A stretch of 64,000 bases of DNA from Rhodobacterales bacterium LSUCC0387 (GTDB lineage: Bacteria > Pseudomonadota > Alphaproteobacteria > Rhodobacterales > Rhodobacteraceae): the NCBI GenBank assembly GCA_015689775.1, contig WVSR01000001.1:62001-126000 (forward strand), written 5' to 3'. The notes beneath the pieces are model-generated. The model was not told the DNA's origin. It did no database searches and saw nothing but the letters and a program-made list of their open reading frames with translations. Positions 56,326 through 64,000 of the stretch are shown here, one piece after another. The position numbers and the translations under genes were made by a program. Numbering within the stretch: position 1 is the first letter of the stretch; every line of letters starts with the position of its first letter.

Positions 56326-57897
56326 TTAATTTACGCCACGGGCGGCCTGCACCGCGTCTGAGACCTTACTGGCGTCCTCCTCATCATCAATTAGGAATTC
56401 AGGGCCCAAAGTTAACGTATCCTCGCCCAATAAGGGCTCGACCACAGGCTCAGTTGGGGCGGTCTGCTGCGGGGCTGCGACTGTTTTAGGCGTTTCAACC
56501 GCAGCAGGGCTTGGGGCATCCGAGGCGCCCACGATCAAAGGCAGCATTTGTTCAGGCCCTTGCAGCGCTGCCTCGCTTTGCGGTGGCACTGCCCAATGCA
56601 ATGTATCGAACCCATCACAATGGGTGCAGGTTGGGCGCCATTCAGCGTGAACATGGCCGCAGGCCTCGCACAACCATTGCTGCCCACGCGATGCTGTAAC
56701 TGCTTTTGCAAGCCAAGCCCGCACCAGACGATCTTCACCGCCTTCGCCGCGCTCAATTGCGGCCATAACCGTCAGGCTGCGCGCATCTGGCTCATCCTGT
56801 GCTAAACTGCCAAGCGCCTTCCGGGCCTCACCAAATCCCTTCGCGGCGATTTGCAATTCAGCCTCCAAAAGGCGCGCCTCACGGTGGCCTTGATGCTGCT
56901 TTAACAAGGGACGAAAGCGTTTGATCCGCGCCTCTGGCGTTTCTTCGGGCACGATTTCGGCAAAAGCCGCCGCTAGATCAGGGTGCGGCGCAAGACCCCA
57001 TGCTTTTTGGATCACGGATGCGGCTTGCTTTGCCTTGCCCTCGGCAATCGAGATGCGCGCCGCCATCACTGCAGCGGGCACAAGGCTTGGAGATTGGCGA
57101 TTGGCAGATTTTGCCAGCTCTGTCGCGCGGGCAATTTGGCCATCTGCCAAAGCCTCACGCGCATCGGCAAGGGCCAAGACGGCATCACGGCGCTTATGCA
57201 CATCGCGCGGCAAAGTGCCTGACCGCAATTTTGCATTCAATGTGGCCCTTGCCCCTGCCCAATCCTCATATTGCGCCTGAAGACGCAGCAAGGTGTCCTG
57301 CATATCCGCATTTTTGGGTCGCAGGGCGAGGGCCTTTTCGGCGAGCTTCAACGCCGTGTCGGTGTCACCTGCGGCTAATTTTTGCTGCAACAAGCCACGA
57401 ACACCCACAAAACGGGTGCGCTCATCTTGAACCAAGGTTTTAAAGGCTTCGGTCGCACGGGCCTTGTCACCCGCCATTTCCGCCCCTTGGGCAATCAATA
57501 AATTCGTCACCTCTGGCCGCGCCAGCAGCTTGGCTGCGCGCTCTGCTTTACGGATGGCCAAATGCCCTTCACCCGCCGCAAGGGCGAGGATCGAATCCGA
57601 CAATGCCTCAAATCCGCGTTTTTCACTGCGGCGATTGAAGTAACGAGTCAGTGCAGTTTCATCGCCATTGAGGAAACGGATACTCGCCACGATCAACCCG
57701 GTGAGGCGCATCAAGACCCACACCACAACCAAGGCGGCCAGCGCCAACAACACCGATACAAAAGGTGTCAGAACAAATTCGCGCCCTGCCACCGTGATCA
57801 GCGCCACATCACCGATCTCAAGCAGATAGGTAGCCCCAATCGCCAAAAGGGCGGTGGCGGCTACGAAAATCAGAGCCTTGAGCATAGACCACAACAT
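56326..57897 (-). CDS. HemY-type membrane-anchored TPR protein
   Basis: A 523-residue protein with two N-terminal membrane helices (about 6-25 and 43-65) followed by a long tetratrico-like repeat region (KAERAAKLLARPE, ALRPKNADMQDTLLRLQAQYEDW). A short C-terminal zinc-like CEACGHVHAEWRPTCTHC follows (about 415-432), then an acidic tail. It matches HemY (HemX/HemY cluster) proteins encoded after hemD, whose exact role in heme synthesis or membrane assembly is unresolved. Start uncertain among ATGs at 57897 and 57882. It follows the Mic60-like gene. Confidence 0.85.
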   Translation of the reverse strand: MLWSMLKALIFVAATALLAIGATYLLEIGDVALITVAGREFVLTPFVSVLLALAALVVVWVLMRLTGLIVASIRFLNGDETALTRYFNRRSEKRGFEALSDSILALAAGEGHLAIRKAERAAKLLARPEVTNLLIAQGAEMAGDKARATEAFKTLVQDERTRFVGVRGLLQQKLAAGDTDTALKLAEKALALRPKNADMQDTLLRLQAQYEDWAGARATLNAKLRSGTLPRDVHKRRDAVLALADAREALADGQIARATELAKSANRQSPSLVPAAVMAARISIAEGKAKQAASVIQKAWGLAPHPDLAAAFAEIVPEETPEARIKRFRPLLKQHQGHREARLLEAELQIAAKGFGEARKALGSLAQDEPDARSLTVMAAIERGEGGEDRLVRAWLAKAVTASRGQQWLCEACGHVHAEWRPTCTHCDGFDTLHWAVPPQSEAALQGPEQMLPLIVGASDAPSPAAVETPKTVAAPQQTAPTEPVVEPLLGEDTLTLGPEFLIDDEEDASKVSDAVQAARGVN

Positions 57898-57911
57898 CAC
57901 ATCGCCCCCCC

Positions 57912-59159
57912 TTAACCCGCTTGGCCAATTGCGGCGCGATAGGTTTCGAAGGCCTCAGTCACAGAGAGACGCCCCTCAACCTGAGCGACCCAATCTGAAA
58001 ACACGGCTTGGGCAGGGGCAGGCAGGGCCGAAAGTTCGGCCAAAGCCAAAGACAAATCGCCTTGATCCACGGCCCCTTGGGCACGGGACAAGATTGCATC
58101 TGGGTCATCCCCGTCACGCGGGCTGAGGGACCGACCGCCAATTTGACCTTGCAGGAACGCACCCACGCGCGCGCTCATTGTATCGCCTGCCGTTTCGCGC
58201 AGGGCAATTGGCAGCGCATCGCGCGCCAAGGGCGCAAATTCCGCGCGAAGCTGCGATAGGCGCACCAATCCCGTCTCGGCCGCAGCGTGCAACAGGGCGG
58301 GGGCGGTGACGCCTGATCCTGCCTCCGCATCAGATAGCGCCGCGGCGAATGGCGCACCGCTTTCCATCGCCAATGTCAGGCGCACAACCGCGCTGCTTGC
58401 CTTCAGGCGCGCGACTTCATTAGTGATAGTCTCACGCAACGTGGCAATTTCGGTTTCAGCATCTTGTGAAATAGCCTCAAGCGCGCCCCGTTGGCTGTCT
58501 ATCAGGGCCTGTAATGCGGCAATCTGTTGATCCAACGCCACACCATTTGCGCCTAAAATCGAAACATCTACACCTTCGGGGCGGACTTCGAGCGTGGCAA
58601 TGCGCGATTGCAAATCGGACAGACTGTCCGTTTGCGCGGCAAGATTGGCGTCAAGTGCATCGAGCTTAGCGGTGATCGGTGTCAAATCAACCTGCGGCAC
58701 CGAGACCGCATCAAGATCCGCGCGAATATTGGCCAAACCCATCTCAAGCGGCGCAAGATCGACTGTGGCTGCCCCTTGGTCCGCGAGGCCTGCACGCAGT
58801 TCATCCTGTGTTGCCTCAACGGCAGAGAGACGCGCCGCAATATCATTGGAGGGCTCCGCGCTTGGCAAAAGACTGGCCGCAGCGAACCCAAGCCCTGCAG
58901 CAAGACCACCCCCTAAAACCATCGGCCAGACCGAGTTGCGCGGCTTTGGTAAAGTCGGGGCTGCGGGCGGTGTATCGGGCTGGCTTGGCACAGCATGCGT
59001 TGCGGGCTTTGTTGCCACTTTCGACGCAGGTTTTGCAGTGGTCTTTACTGCCGCTTTAGGTGTCGCCTTCGCTGAGGTCGATTTGCGCGCCTGTGATGGT
59101 GTTCGTTTTGAACGCAACCCTGTTGAAGCCTGCGAAGATGTTGGTTTTTCTTTCGCCAT
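57912..59159 (-). CDS. Mic60/mitofilin-like membrane protein
   Basis: A 415-residue protein with a lysine/alanine/proline-rich N-terminus (SKVATKPATHAVPSQP), one membrane helix (VWPMVLGGGLAAGLGFAAASLL, about 75-96), a long coiled-coil rich in leucine and glutamine (residues about 105-260), and a C-terminal helical domain. This layout is that of the alphaproteobacterial Mic60 (mitofilin), the ancestor of the crista-junction protein, which shapes intracytoplasmic or inner membranes. Lying between hemD and HemY is the known alphaproteobacterial location. Confidence 0.85.
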   Translation of the reverse strand: MAKEKPTSSQASTGLRSKRTPSQARKSTSAKATPKAAVKTTAKPASKVATKPATHAVPSQPDTPPAAPTLPKPRNSVWPMVLGGGLAAGLGFAAASLLPSAEPSNDIAARLSAVEATQDELRAGLADQGAATVDLAPLEMGLANIRADLDAVSVPQVDLTPITAKLDALDANLAAQTDSLSDLQSRIATLEVRPEGVDVSILGANGVALDQQIAALQALIDSQRGALEAISQDAETEIATLRETITNEVARLKASSAVVRLTLAMESGAPFAAALSDAEAGSGVTAPALLHAAAETGLVRLSQLRAEFAPLARDALPIALRETAGDTMSARVGAFLQGQIGGRSLSPRDGDDPDAILSRAQGAVDQGDLSLALAELSALPAPAQAVFSDWVAQVEGRLSVTEAFETYRAAIGQAG

Positions 59160-59272
59160 ACAGACCTCTTACCCGTCAGAATCATGCTGTCCAGTTACAT
59201 TGACAGCGTTTTTCAACAGCTTAGAGCAGCCATCAAATGCGCTCAAGCCTTGCAGGCCACCCGATCGCGCCT

Positions 59273-60001
59273 TTAACGAAGATATCTAGCCAGCTCGTCA
59301 ATAATGGCGCCTGCATTAGGGGATTGCGCCACAGATACCCGCGCTTGAAACGCGGCAGGGATGGCCCCAGCGGTTGCTGCACTGATCGCAACAAGCCGCA
59401 AATCTGCGCGCATATTTTCTGGCAAAGCCGCAAAAAACAAGGCTGCAGAGCGGGGTGAAAACAGCGGAACAACAATCGACCTATCACTTTGAAAAAGTGA
59501 GGCAAATTCAGCATTAGGGGCCAGTGCAACCTGCTCGTATATGGCCAAGTGATCAGCGGTCTGGCCTGCAGCTTGCAATACTGCGCACAGAGCGCCGACT
59601 TGGTGGTGTCCGTGCAGATGGATCACCCGCGCCGAGCGCGGCAGATCGGCCAAGATCAACGCGGAAAGATCGGTGACATCACCCTCAGCGGATCGCGCCA
59701 CGAAACCCAAAGCCAGCGCCGCTTGCGCGGTTTTTTGCCCAACACAATAGGCAGTGACCCCCAAAGCTGCGTCATGTTCCTTGGACAATTCAGCAAAGGC
59801 AGAAACCCCGTTTTCCGAGGTGAACACGACCGCATCATAGGGCGTGATATCCACATCCACTGGGATCAAAGACATCGTCATCAGGGGATGTATAGCAAGC
59901 GCGGGCCACTCACCCAAAGTCGCCGTCATCTCATCAGCAAACCGCTGCGATTGCGCAGCAGAACGGGTCAGAAGGATCAAAGGGCAAGCATTGTCAGCCA
60001 T
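59273..60001 (-). CDS. hemD: uroporphyrinogen-III synthase
   Basis: A 242-residue cyclase of heme biosynthesis. Sequence is poorly conserved in the family, but the typical [16 protein letters not shown] start, the [18 protein letters not shown] segment and a C-terminal [16 protein letters not shown] match. The start at 60001 keeps it clear of the divergent tsaD promoter. It leads the hemD / Mic60-like / HemY block and is divergent from tsaD, the classic arrangement. Confidence 0.85.
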   Translation of the reverse strand: MADNACPLILLTRSAAQSQRFADEMTATLGEWPALAIHPLMTMSLIPVDVDITPYDAVVFTSENGVSAFAELSKEHDAALGVTAYCVGQKTAQAALALGFVARSAEGDVTDLSALILADLPRSARVIHLHGHHQVGALCAVLQAAGQTADHLAIYEQVALAPNAEFASLFQSDRSIVVPLFSPRSAALFFAALPENMRADLRLVAISAATAGAIPAAFQARVSVAQSPNAGAIIDELARYLR

Positions 60002-60092
60002 AGCCTGCAATGATACCTGCCTTGCGAGGCGCTTACAATTGGCTTCCATCGCAGATATCTTTGGTCTGCAATGGGTGAAGGATCCACGGGGC

Positions 60093-61184
60093 ATGACCGC
60101 AGGACAAAGACTAACCATCTTGGGGCTTGAATCGAGCTGCGATGATACGGCCGCTGCGGTGCTGCGCCGGGAGGCTTCGGGGGATGTTGTTCTTTTGTCT
60201 TCTGTTGTGGCAGGTCAAACGCCCCTGCACGCCGAATTCGGTGGCGTGGTGCCCGAACTGGCTGCGCGCGCCCATGCCGAAAAATTGGATCACATGGTCG
60301 AAGAGGCCTTGGCACAGGCAGATATCCCTTTGGCCGACATAGACGCCATCGCGGTCACCGCGGGCCCTGGTCTCATTGGGGGCGTTTTGTCAGGCGTCAT
60401 GGCGGCCAAAGGATTGGCTTATGGTCTCGGTAAGCCCTTGATTGGGGTCAATCATTTGGCGGGCCACGCCCTGACACCACGCCTGACAGATGGGATGCGT
60501 TATCCGTATCTGATGCTCTTGGTTTCGGGTGGGCATTGCCAGTTTTTACATGTCAAAGGCCCTGACAATTTCACGCGCCTCGGCGGCACAATTGACGATG
60601 CCCCAGGCGAAGCCTTCGATAAGGTTGCTCGGATCATGGGACTGCCCCAACCTGGCGGGCCATCGGTGGAAAAGGCGGCAAAATCTGGGGATGCTCGCCG
60701 ATTTGTACTTCCCCGTCCGCTCTTGGATCGAGAGGGCTGCAATATGTCATTCTCAGGCCTAAAAACGGCTGTGCTGCGCCAACGTGATCAATTGGCTGCC
60801 GCACAAAATGGACTTTTTGAACAAGACCGCGCGGACATTTGCGCCAGTTTCCAAGCTGCAATGCGTGATGTTTTGGCCGAGAAATCACGCCGCGCTTTGG
60901 CCTTGGCAGGTGGGATCACAGGCTTTGCTGTGGCGGGTGGGGTGGCCGCAAATCAAACCCTGCGCAAGGCGCTTGAGGCTGTCTCCGATGAGGCCAATAC
61001 GCCATTTGTCGCGCCACCATTGGCCCTATGCACAGACAATGCTGCTATGATCGCAATGGCGGGGCTAGAACGCTATCTCGAAGGGGCGCAGGATGACATG
61101 ACGTTATCTGCGCGCCCACGCTGGCCCTTGGATCAAAGCGCCCATGCCATGCTTGGCTCTGGGAAAAAGGGGGCGAAGGCATGA
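60093..61184 (+). CDS. tsaD: tRNA N6-threonylcarbamoyladenosine synthase subunit TsaD
   Basis: A 363-residue ASKHA-fold protein forming t6A37 with TsaB and TsaE. Motifs: [33 protein letters not shown] (metal-binding histidines), [36 protein letters not shown] and [16 protein letters not shown]. The start at 60093 begins the conserved part; upstream residues overlap the hemD region. The stop overlaps gpsA by 4 nt. Confidence 0.97.
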   Translation: MTAGQRLTILGLESSCDDTAAAVLRREASGDVVLLSSVVAGQTPLHAEFGGVVPELAARAHAEKLDHMVEEALAQADIPLADIDAIAVTAGPGLIGGVLSGVMAAKGLAYGLGKPLIGVNHLAGHALTPRLTDGMRYPYLMLLVSGGHCQFLHVKGPDNFTRLGGTIDDAPGEAFDKVARIMGLPQPGGPSVEKAAKSGDARRFVLPRPLLDREGCNMSFSGLKTAVLRQRDQLAAAQNGLFEQDRADICASFQAAMRDVLAEKSRRALALAGGITGFAVAGGVAANQTLRKALEAVSDEANTPFVAPPLALCTDNAAMIAMAGLERYLEGAQDDMTLSARPRWPLDQSAHAMLGSGKKGAKA

Positions 61185-62119
61185 TTGATATCGCAGGCGC
61201 AGGCGCCTTTGGCACAAGCCTTGCCATAGCATTGGCACGTGCGGGTCGGCCCGTGCGCCTTTGGGCCCGCGATGGTGCAGAAAATATCCGCCAATCCCGC
61301 GAAAATGCGAAACGTCTGCCCAATATCCGCTTGCCCGATCAAGTAGAGGTCACGGATGATCTAGACGCGCTGAGAAGCGATATTTTGCTACTGGCCATTC
61401 CCACTCAAAAGCTTGGGTCATTTTTAGATGGCTATAGGCCGCGCGCGGGTCATCTTGTCTCCTGCGCGAAGGGGATTGATTTGACCACGGGCCTTGGGCC
61501 CGCATCACTGCTGAGCGCGCGATTTCCAGACAAAGTTGCTGCACAGCTCACGGGTCCCAGTTTCGCGGTCGATATCGCCCGCGGCCTTCCAACCGCCCTG
61601 ACCTTGGCGTGTCAGGATGCGACCGCCGTGAATGCGCTGCAAAAGGCGCTATCCATGCCCAATCTGCGCCTTTACGGAAGCACAGATGTTATCGGGGCAG
61701 AGATGGGGGGCGCTCTTAAAAATGTTATCGCCATTGGGGCAGGTGCAGTCATGGGGCGGGGCTTGGGCGAGAGCGCGCGCGCAGCCTTGATGGCCCGCGG
61801 GTTTGCCGAAATGCGCAGGATCGCACGCGGGTTTGGCGCGATAGATGAAACGCTTTCAGGACTGTCGGGACTTGGCGACTTAATCCTGACCTGCACTTCA
61901 GAAAAATCGCGCAATATGCGCTTTGGCCTATCCCTGACCCAAGGCACAGCTTGGTCGGAAGACAGCACGGTAGAGGGGGTTGCGACCGCGCGCGGCTTGG
62001 CCGTGCGGGCCGAGATTGACACACCCCTTGTCGATGCCGTGGCCAAGCTTAGCGCAGGTGAAGTAGAGTTTGACGAAATAACAGAGGCGCTTTTGGCGCG
62101 CCCTTTGACAATGGAGTAA
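61181..62119 (+). CDS. gpsA: glycerol-3-phosphate dehydrogenase [NAD(P)+]
   Basis: A 312-residue dehydrogenase that makes glycerol 3-phosphate for phospholipids. The N-terminal nucleotide loop [17 protein letters not shown], substrate segments such as [21 protein letters not shown], and the catalytic lysine in [28 protein letters not shown] are intact. It overlaps tsaD (ATGA) and is followed 5 nt later by a YciI gene, so it lies in a tsaD-gpsA-YciI-EVE operon. Confidence 0.97.
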   Translation: MIDIAGAGAFGTSLAIALARAGRPVRLWARDGAENIRQSRENAKRLPNIRLPDQVEVTDDLDALRSDILLLAIPTQKLGSFLDGYRPRAGHLVSCAKGIDLTTGLGPASLLSARFPDKVAAQLTGPSFAVDIARGLPTALTLACQDATAVNALQKALSMPNLRLYGSTDVIGAEMGGALKNVIAIGAGAVMGRGLGESARAALMARGFAEMRRIARGFGAIDETLSGLSGLGDLILTCTSEKSRNMRFGLSLTQGTAWSEDSTVEGVATARGLAVRAEIDTPLVDAVAKLSAGEVEFDEITEALLARPLTME

Positions 62120-62124
62120 AGAAA

Positions 62125-62397
62125 ATGCGTTACGCGTTGATGTGTACAGATAAGGCCGAAGCCCTACAAACCCGCCTTGATAACCGAGAGGCCCATTTAG
62201 CCTATATCGCCGAGACAGGCGTGGTTGAAATGGCAGGCCCACTTTTGGATGAGGCAGGTAAGATGATCGGATCGCTCGTCATTATTGAGGTCGAAACCCG
62301 CGCAGACGCCGAAGCTTGGGCCACAAATGATCCTTACGCAAAAGCAGGGCTTTTTGCGAAAACCCGCATCGAAGCGTGGAAAAAGGTCATCGGCTGA
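62125..62397 (+). CDS. YciI-family protein
   Basis: A 90-residue protein of the YciI dimeric alpha-beta barrel family: MRYALMCTDKAEALQTRLDNREAHLAYI, then a GPLLDEAGKMIGSLVIIEVETRADAEAW segment. The conserved His (HLAYI) and the D-P-Y tail (NDPYAKAGLF) are recognisable. The enzymatic role is unknown. It lies between gpsA and EVE-domain genes and its stop overlaps the next start by 1 nt. Confidence 0.9.
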   Translation: MRYALMCTDKAEALQTRLDNREAHLAYIAETGVVEMAGPLLDEAGKMIGSLVIIEVETRADAEAWATNDPYAKAGLFAKTRIEAWKKVIG

Positions 62398-62813
62398 TGG
62401 CGTATTGGCTGTTCAAATCCGAACCCGACACGTGGAGTTGGGCGCAGCAATGTGCCCGTGGGGATCAGGGCGAGGAATGGAACGGCGTGCGCAATTATCA
62501 GGCGCGCAATTTCATGCGGCAAATGGAAATCGGGGATCAGGGGTTTTTCTATCATTCCCAGACCGAAAAGGCCGTGGTGGGCCTTGTAGAAGTCATTGCC
62601 ACAAGCCACCCCGACAGCACCACGGACGACCCGCGTTGGGACTGCGTGGATATCAAAGCCCTACGGCCCATGCCCCGCCCCGTCAGTTTAGAAATGGTTA
62701 AAGCCGAGCCCCGTCTTGTAGCGATGGCCTTGCTGCGCCAATCGCGCCTCTCGGTGCAACCCGTGACGCCAGAGGCCTGGGATATCATCTGCAAAATGGG
62801 TGGACTAAAATAA
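62397..62813 (+). CDS. EVE-domain protein
   Basis: A 138-residue EVE (PUA-like) protein. The N-terminal MAYWLFKSEPDTWSW and the WNGVRNYQARNFMRQM segment, then GDQGFFYHSQTEKAVVGLVEV, are the diagnostic features. EVE domains bind modified bases in RNA or DNA; the biological role here is unknown. It starts within the YciI stop (TGATG). A gene-free stretch with strong secondary-structure potential follows. Confidence 0.93.
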   Translation: MAYWLFKSEPDTWSWAQQCARGDQGEEWNGVRNYQARNFMRQMEIGDQGFFYHSQTEKAVVGLVEVIATSHPDSTTDDPRWDCVDIKALRPMPRPVSLEMVKAEPRLVAMALLRQSRLSVQPVTPEAWDIICKMGGLK

Positions 62814-62814
62814 A

Positions 62815-62960
62815 GAAGGAGGGCCCCGATCAGATCGGAACCTTCCACCACCCACGCGCTCTTCTCGCTCCGCACGTGTTCGAATGGGGGCCCGCCATAC
62901 TGATCAGGCAGGGTGTGGATAACATAAACGCCTGCAAGCAATCAAAGAAAAAGCACGCCG
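62815..62960. other. gene-free segment with strong secondary-structure potential, possible ncRNA
   Basis: Contains GGGCCCC (about 62823-62829) that can pair with GGGGCCC (about 62887-62893). A GATCAG/CTGATC pair crosses that stem, and a local CCGAT/ATCGG hairpin is present. On the minus strand the GGGGCCC arm is followed by CTCCTTCTTTATTTT, terminator-like. A perfect DnaA-box 9-mer lies at 62914-62922. A minus-strand frame is open but runs antisense into the EVE gene. No known RNA family was recognised (no SRP, RNase P or 6S consensus found by eye). Confidence 0.3.
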
Positions 62961-62983
62961 AATTTTATTGATCACAGAACAAA

Positions 62984-63013
62984 GCCCCCAACATCGCCGG
63001 GGTAGTTGGGGGC
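62984..63013 (-). terminator. intrinsic terminator of the DUF2853 gene
   Basis: GCCCCCAAC (62984-62992) pairs perfectly with GTTGGGGGC (63005-63013); on the minus strand the stem is followed by TTTGTTCT. It is 27 nt past the reconstructed end of the DUF2853 gene. Confidence 0.65.
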
Positions 63014-63039
63014 CTGTCTAACTGATAAAGCGGTCAGGG

Positions 63040-63380
63040 TCAGAGATAGATGCTTTCTTTGCCGAAATGCTTGACCAGCACGTAATAGATCACCGCGCGG
63101 TGTTTATTACACTGTGAGCGACCACAAGTTTCGATGACACTATTGATCGCATCCATCAAATGGGGCCATCGGTTAGCCCCAGTTTCTTGATCAGAAAATT
63201 ATTCTTCAACGTCTCCAATTCGGACGGCTGGCTGCCTGCCACTGTTGCGGTATCTGCATTATAAATGGATGGACCCAGACCAATCGTCATCTTGGTCAGA
63301 AGATCTATATCCGCATCCATACCGCATTTGTTTTTCAAATCGTTCGCATATGTGACGATTAAATCATCACGTTTGCCCAT
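63040..63380 (-). pseudogene. DUF2853-family gene with a one-base frameshift
   Basis: The first frame (63380 to 63156) encodes MGKRDDLIVTYANDLKNKCG and continues to LGLTDGPI, then hits a stop. In another frame downstream (to the TGA at 63040) the protein continues as LMDAINSVIETCGRSQCNKH, then VIYYVLVKHFGKESIYL, which is the normal DUF2853 C-terminus. Total length 341 nt is one short of 114 codons, so a single base is missing near 63157-63165. Ribosome site GGGGGAG at 6 nt before the ATG. DUF2853 proteins (about 110 residues) have no known function. Either a recent pseudogene or a sequencing error. Confidence 0.8.
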
Positions 63381-63469
63381 CAAGAACTCCCCCTAAAGAC
63401 ACATTGGCCCGAAAGGTAATCCCATCGGACCAAGGGTAGACTGGCAAGTAAAATATAAAAAGTAAGCCT

Positions 63470-63502
63470 AAAAATAAAAGATCGGGCTTTTTTTGCCCGA
63501 TC
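63470..63502 (-). terminator. intrinsic terminator of ahcY
   Basis: GATCGGGC (63480-63487) and GCCCGATC (63495-63502) form an 8-bp stem with a 7-nt loop; on the minus strand TTTTATTTTT follows. It is 37 nt after the ahcY stop codon. Confidence 0.88.
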
Positions 63503-63539
63503 GTTCAATCTTTTCAGCCATATCGCGCAGGATGACGCG

Positions 63540-64000
63540 TCAGTAGCGGTAATGCTCAGGCTTGAACGGGCCTTCAGGCTGAACACCGATATAATCCGCT
63601 TGGGATTTATCCAGCGTGGTCAGCTTCACGCCAATCCGATCCAAATGCAGACGGGCCACTTTCTCGTCCAAATGCTTGGGCAGAATGTAAACCTCGTTCT
63701 TATAATTTCCGCCATTCTTCCACAGTTCAATCTGCGCAAGCACCTGATTGGTGAAAGAGGCGGACATCACGAAAGATGGGTGGCCTGTTGCATTACCAAG
63801 GTTCAACAAGCGGCCTTCAGACAGAAGAATGATACGGCTGCCTGAAGGCATTTCGATCATATCCACCTGCTCTTTGATATTCGTCCATTTGTGATTTTTC
63901 AAAGCCGCAACTTGGATCTCATTGTCGAAATGGCCGATATTACCCACGATGGCCATATCCTTCATTTCGCGCATATGTTCGATGCGAATGACGTCCTTAT
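63540..64000 (-). CDS. ahcY: S-adenosylhomocysteine hydrolase, C-terminal part cut by the window edge
   Basis: The last ~153 residues of adenosylhomocysteinase. Visible are the NAD-domain segment [16 protein letters not shown], the loop [34 protein letters not shown], and the invariant C-terminus KPEHYRY, whose lysine and tyrosine bind NAD across the dimer. The enzyme splits S-adenosylhomocysteine after methyl transfer. The 5' end and any upstream riboswitch lie outside the window. Confidence 0.97.
   Translation of the reverse strand, partial: KDVIRIEHMREMKDMAIVGNIGHFDNEIQVAALKNHKWTNIKEQVDMIEMPSGSRIILLSEGRLLNLGNATGHPSFVMSASFTNQVLAQIELWKNGGNYKNEVYILPKHLDEKVARLHLDRIGVKLTTLDKSQADYIGVQPEGPFKPEHYRY

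Noticed and set aside
62552-62941. 129-residue minus-strand ORF over the EVE gene and the structured segment
   Set aside because: It is mostly antisense to the well-supported EVE gene; only its first ~45 codons lie in free DNA.

Overview
The window looks like a chromosomal segment of a marine Rhodobacterales (Roseobacter-group) alphaproteobacterium. Four things point there. The block rpsT-dnaA-dnaN-recF-lysE-gyrB is present. A hemD / Mic60-like / HemY-like cluster lies divergent from tsaD-gpsA. The C-P lyase locus is a complete phnGHIJKLNM plus phnCDEE set with a divergent phnF. A Pho-box-controlled glycosyltransferase-plcP pair is present, as in marine alphaproteobacteria that swap phospholipids for glycolipids under phosphate limitation. 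No phage, transposase, integrase or CRISPR array was seen, so most of the window is ordinary core genome.

Layout: 1-2510 holds the end of an M17 peptidase and an inorganic-carbon cassette (carbonic anhydrase, SbtA-type transporter, PII-like protein). 2562-8871 holds asd, an MFS gene, an Fe(III) ABC uptake pair without its ATPase, and an EamA transporter. 9053-14735 holds leuB, leuD and leuC with a divergent DUF4198/HupE-like pair between leuD and leuC. 14928-21844 holds a TPP enzyme, an FMN reductase, a split MnmC-like pair, a DMT transporter and a lytic transglycosylase. 22049-26797 holds dapA, smpB, a sulfurtransferase, an acetyltransferase, an aminotransferase and a queuosine-precursor transporter. 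26800-27024 is a leader-like RNA candidate in front of a hemerythrin-domain gene. 27654-35416 is the replication block. 35576-40321 holds an enoyl-CoA hydratase, mutM, ubiE, ubiB and aroQ. 40343-55980 is a phosphorus region: a broken inverted copy of the glycosyltransferase-plcP locus, an amidase, the intact pair, and the phosphonate cluster. 56192-62813 holds tRNA-Thr, the heme/Mic60 genes, tsaD, gpsA and small genes. 63040-64000 holds a frameshifted DUF2853 gene and the 3' end of ahcY.

The most unusual items are four. First, the 26800-27024 element has a micro-ORF preceded by a 17-nt perfect complement of the 16S rRNA 3' tail, a 10-bp hairpin over the micro-ORF stop codon, a downstream CACCTCCT that can pair with either of two GGAGGTG copies, and an intrinsic terminator just before the hemerythrin gene. 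Second, an inverted, internally deleted copy of the Pho-box/glycosyltransferase/plcP locus lies on the other side of an amidase gene. Third, palindromic TCCGA-N9-TCGGA-like sites lie upstream of both iron-transport genes. Fourth, the second phosphonate permease carries a large extra domain. All family assignments come from reading the sequence without database searches.
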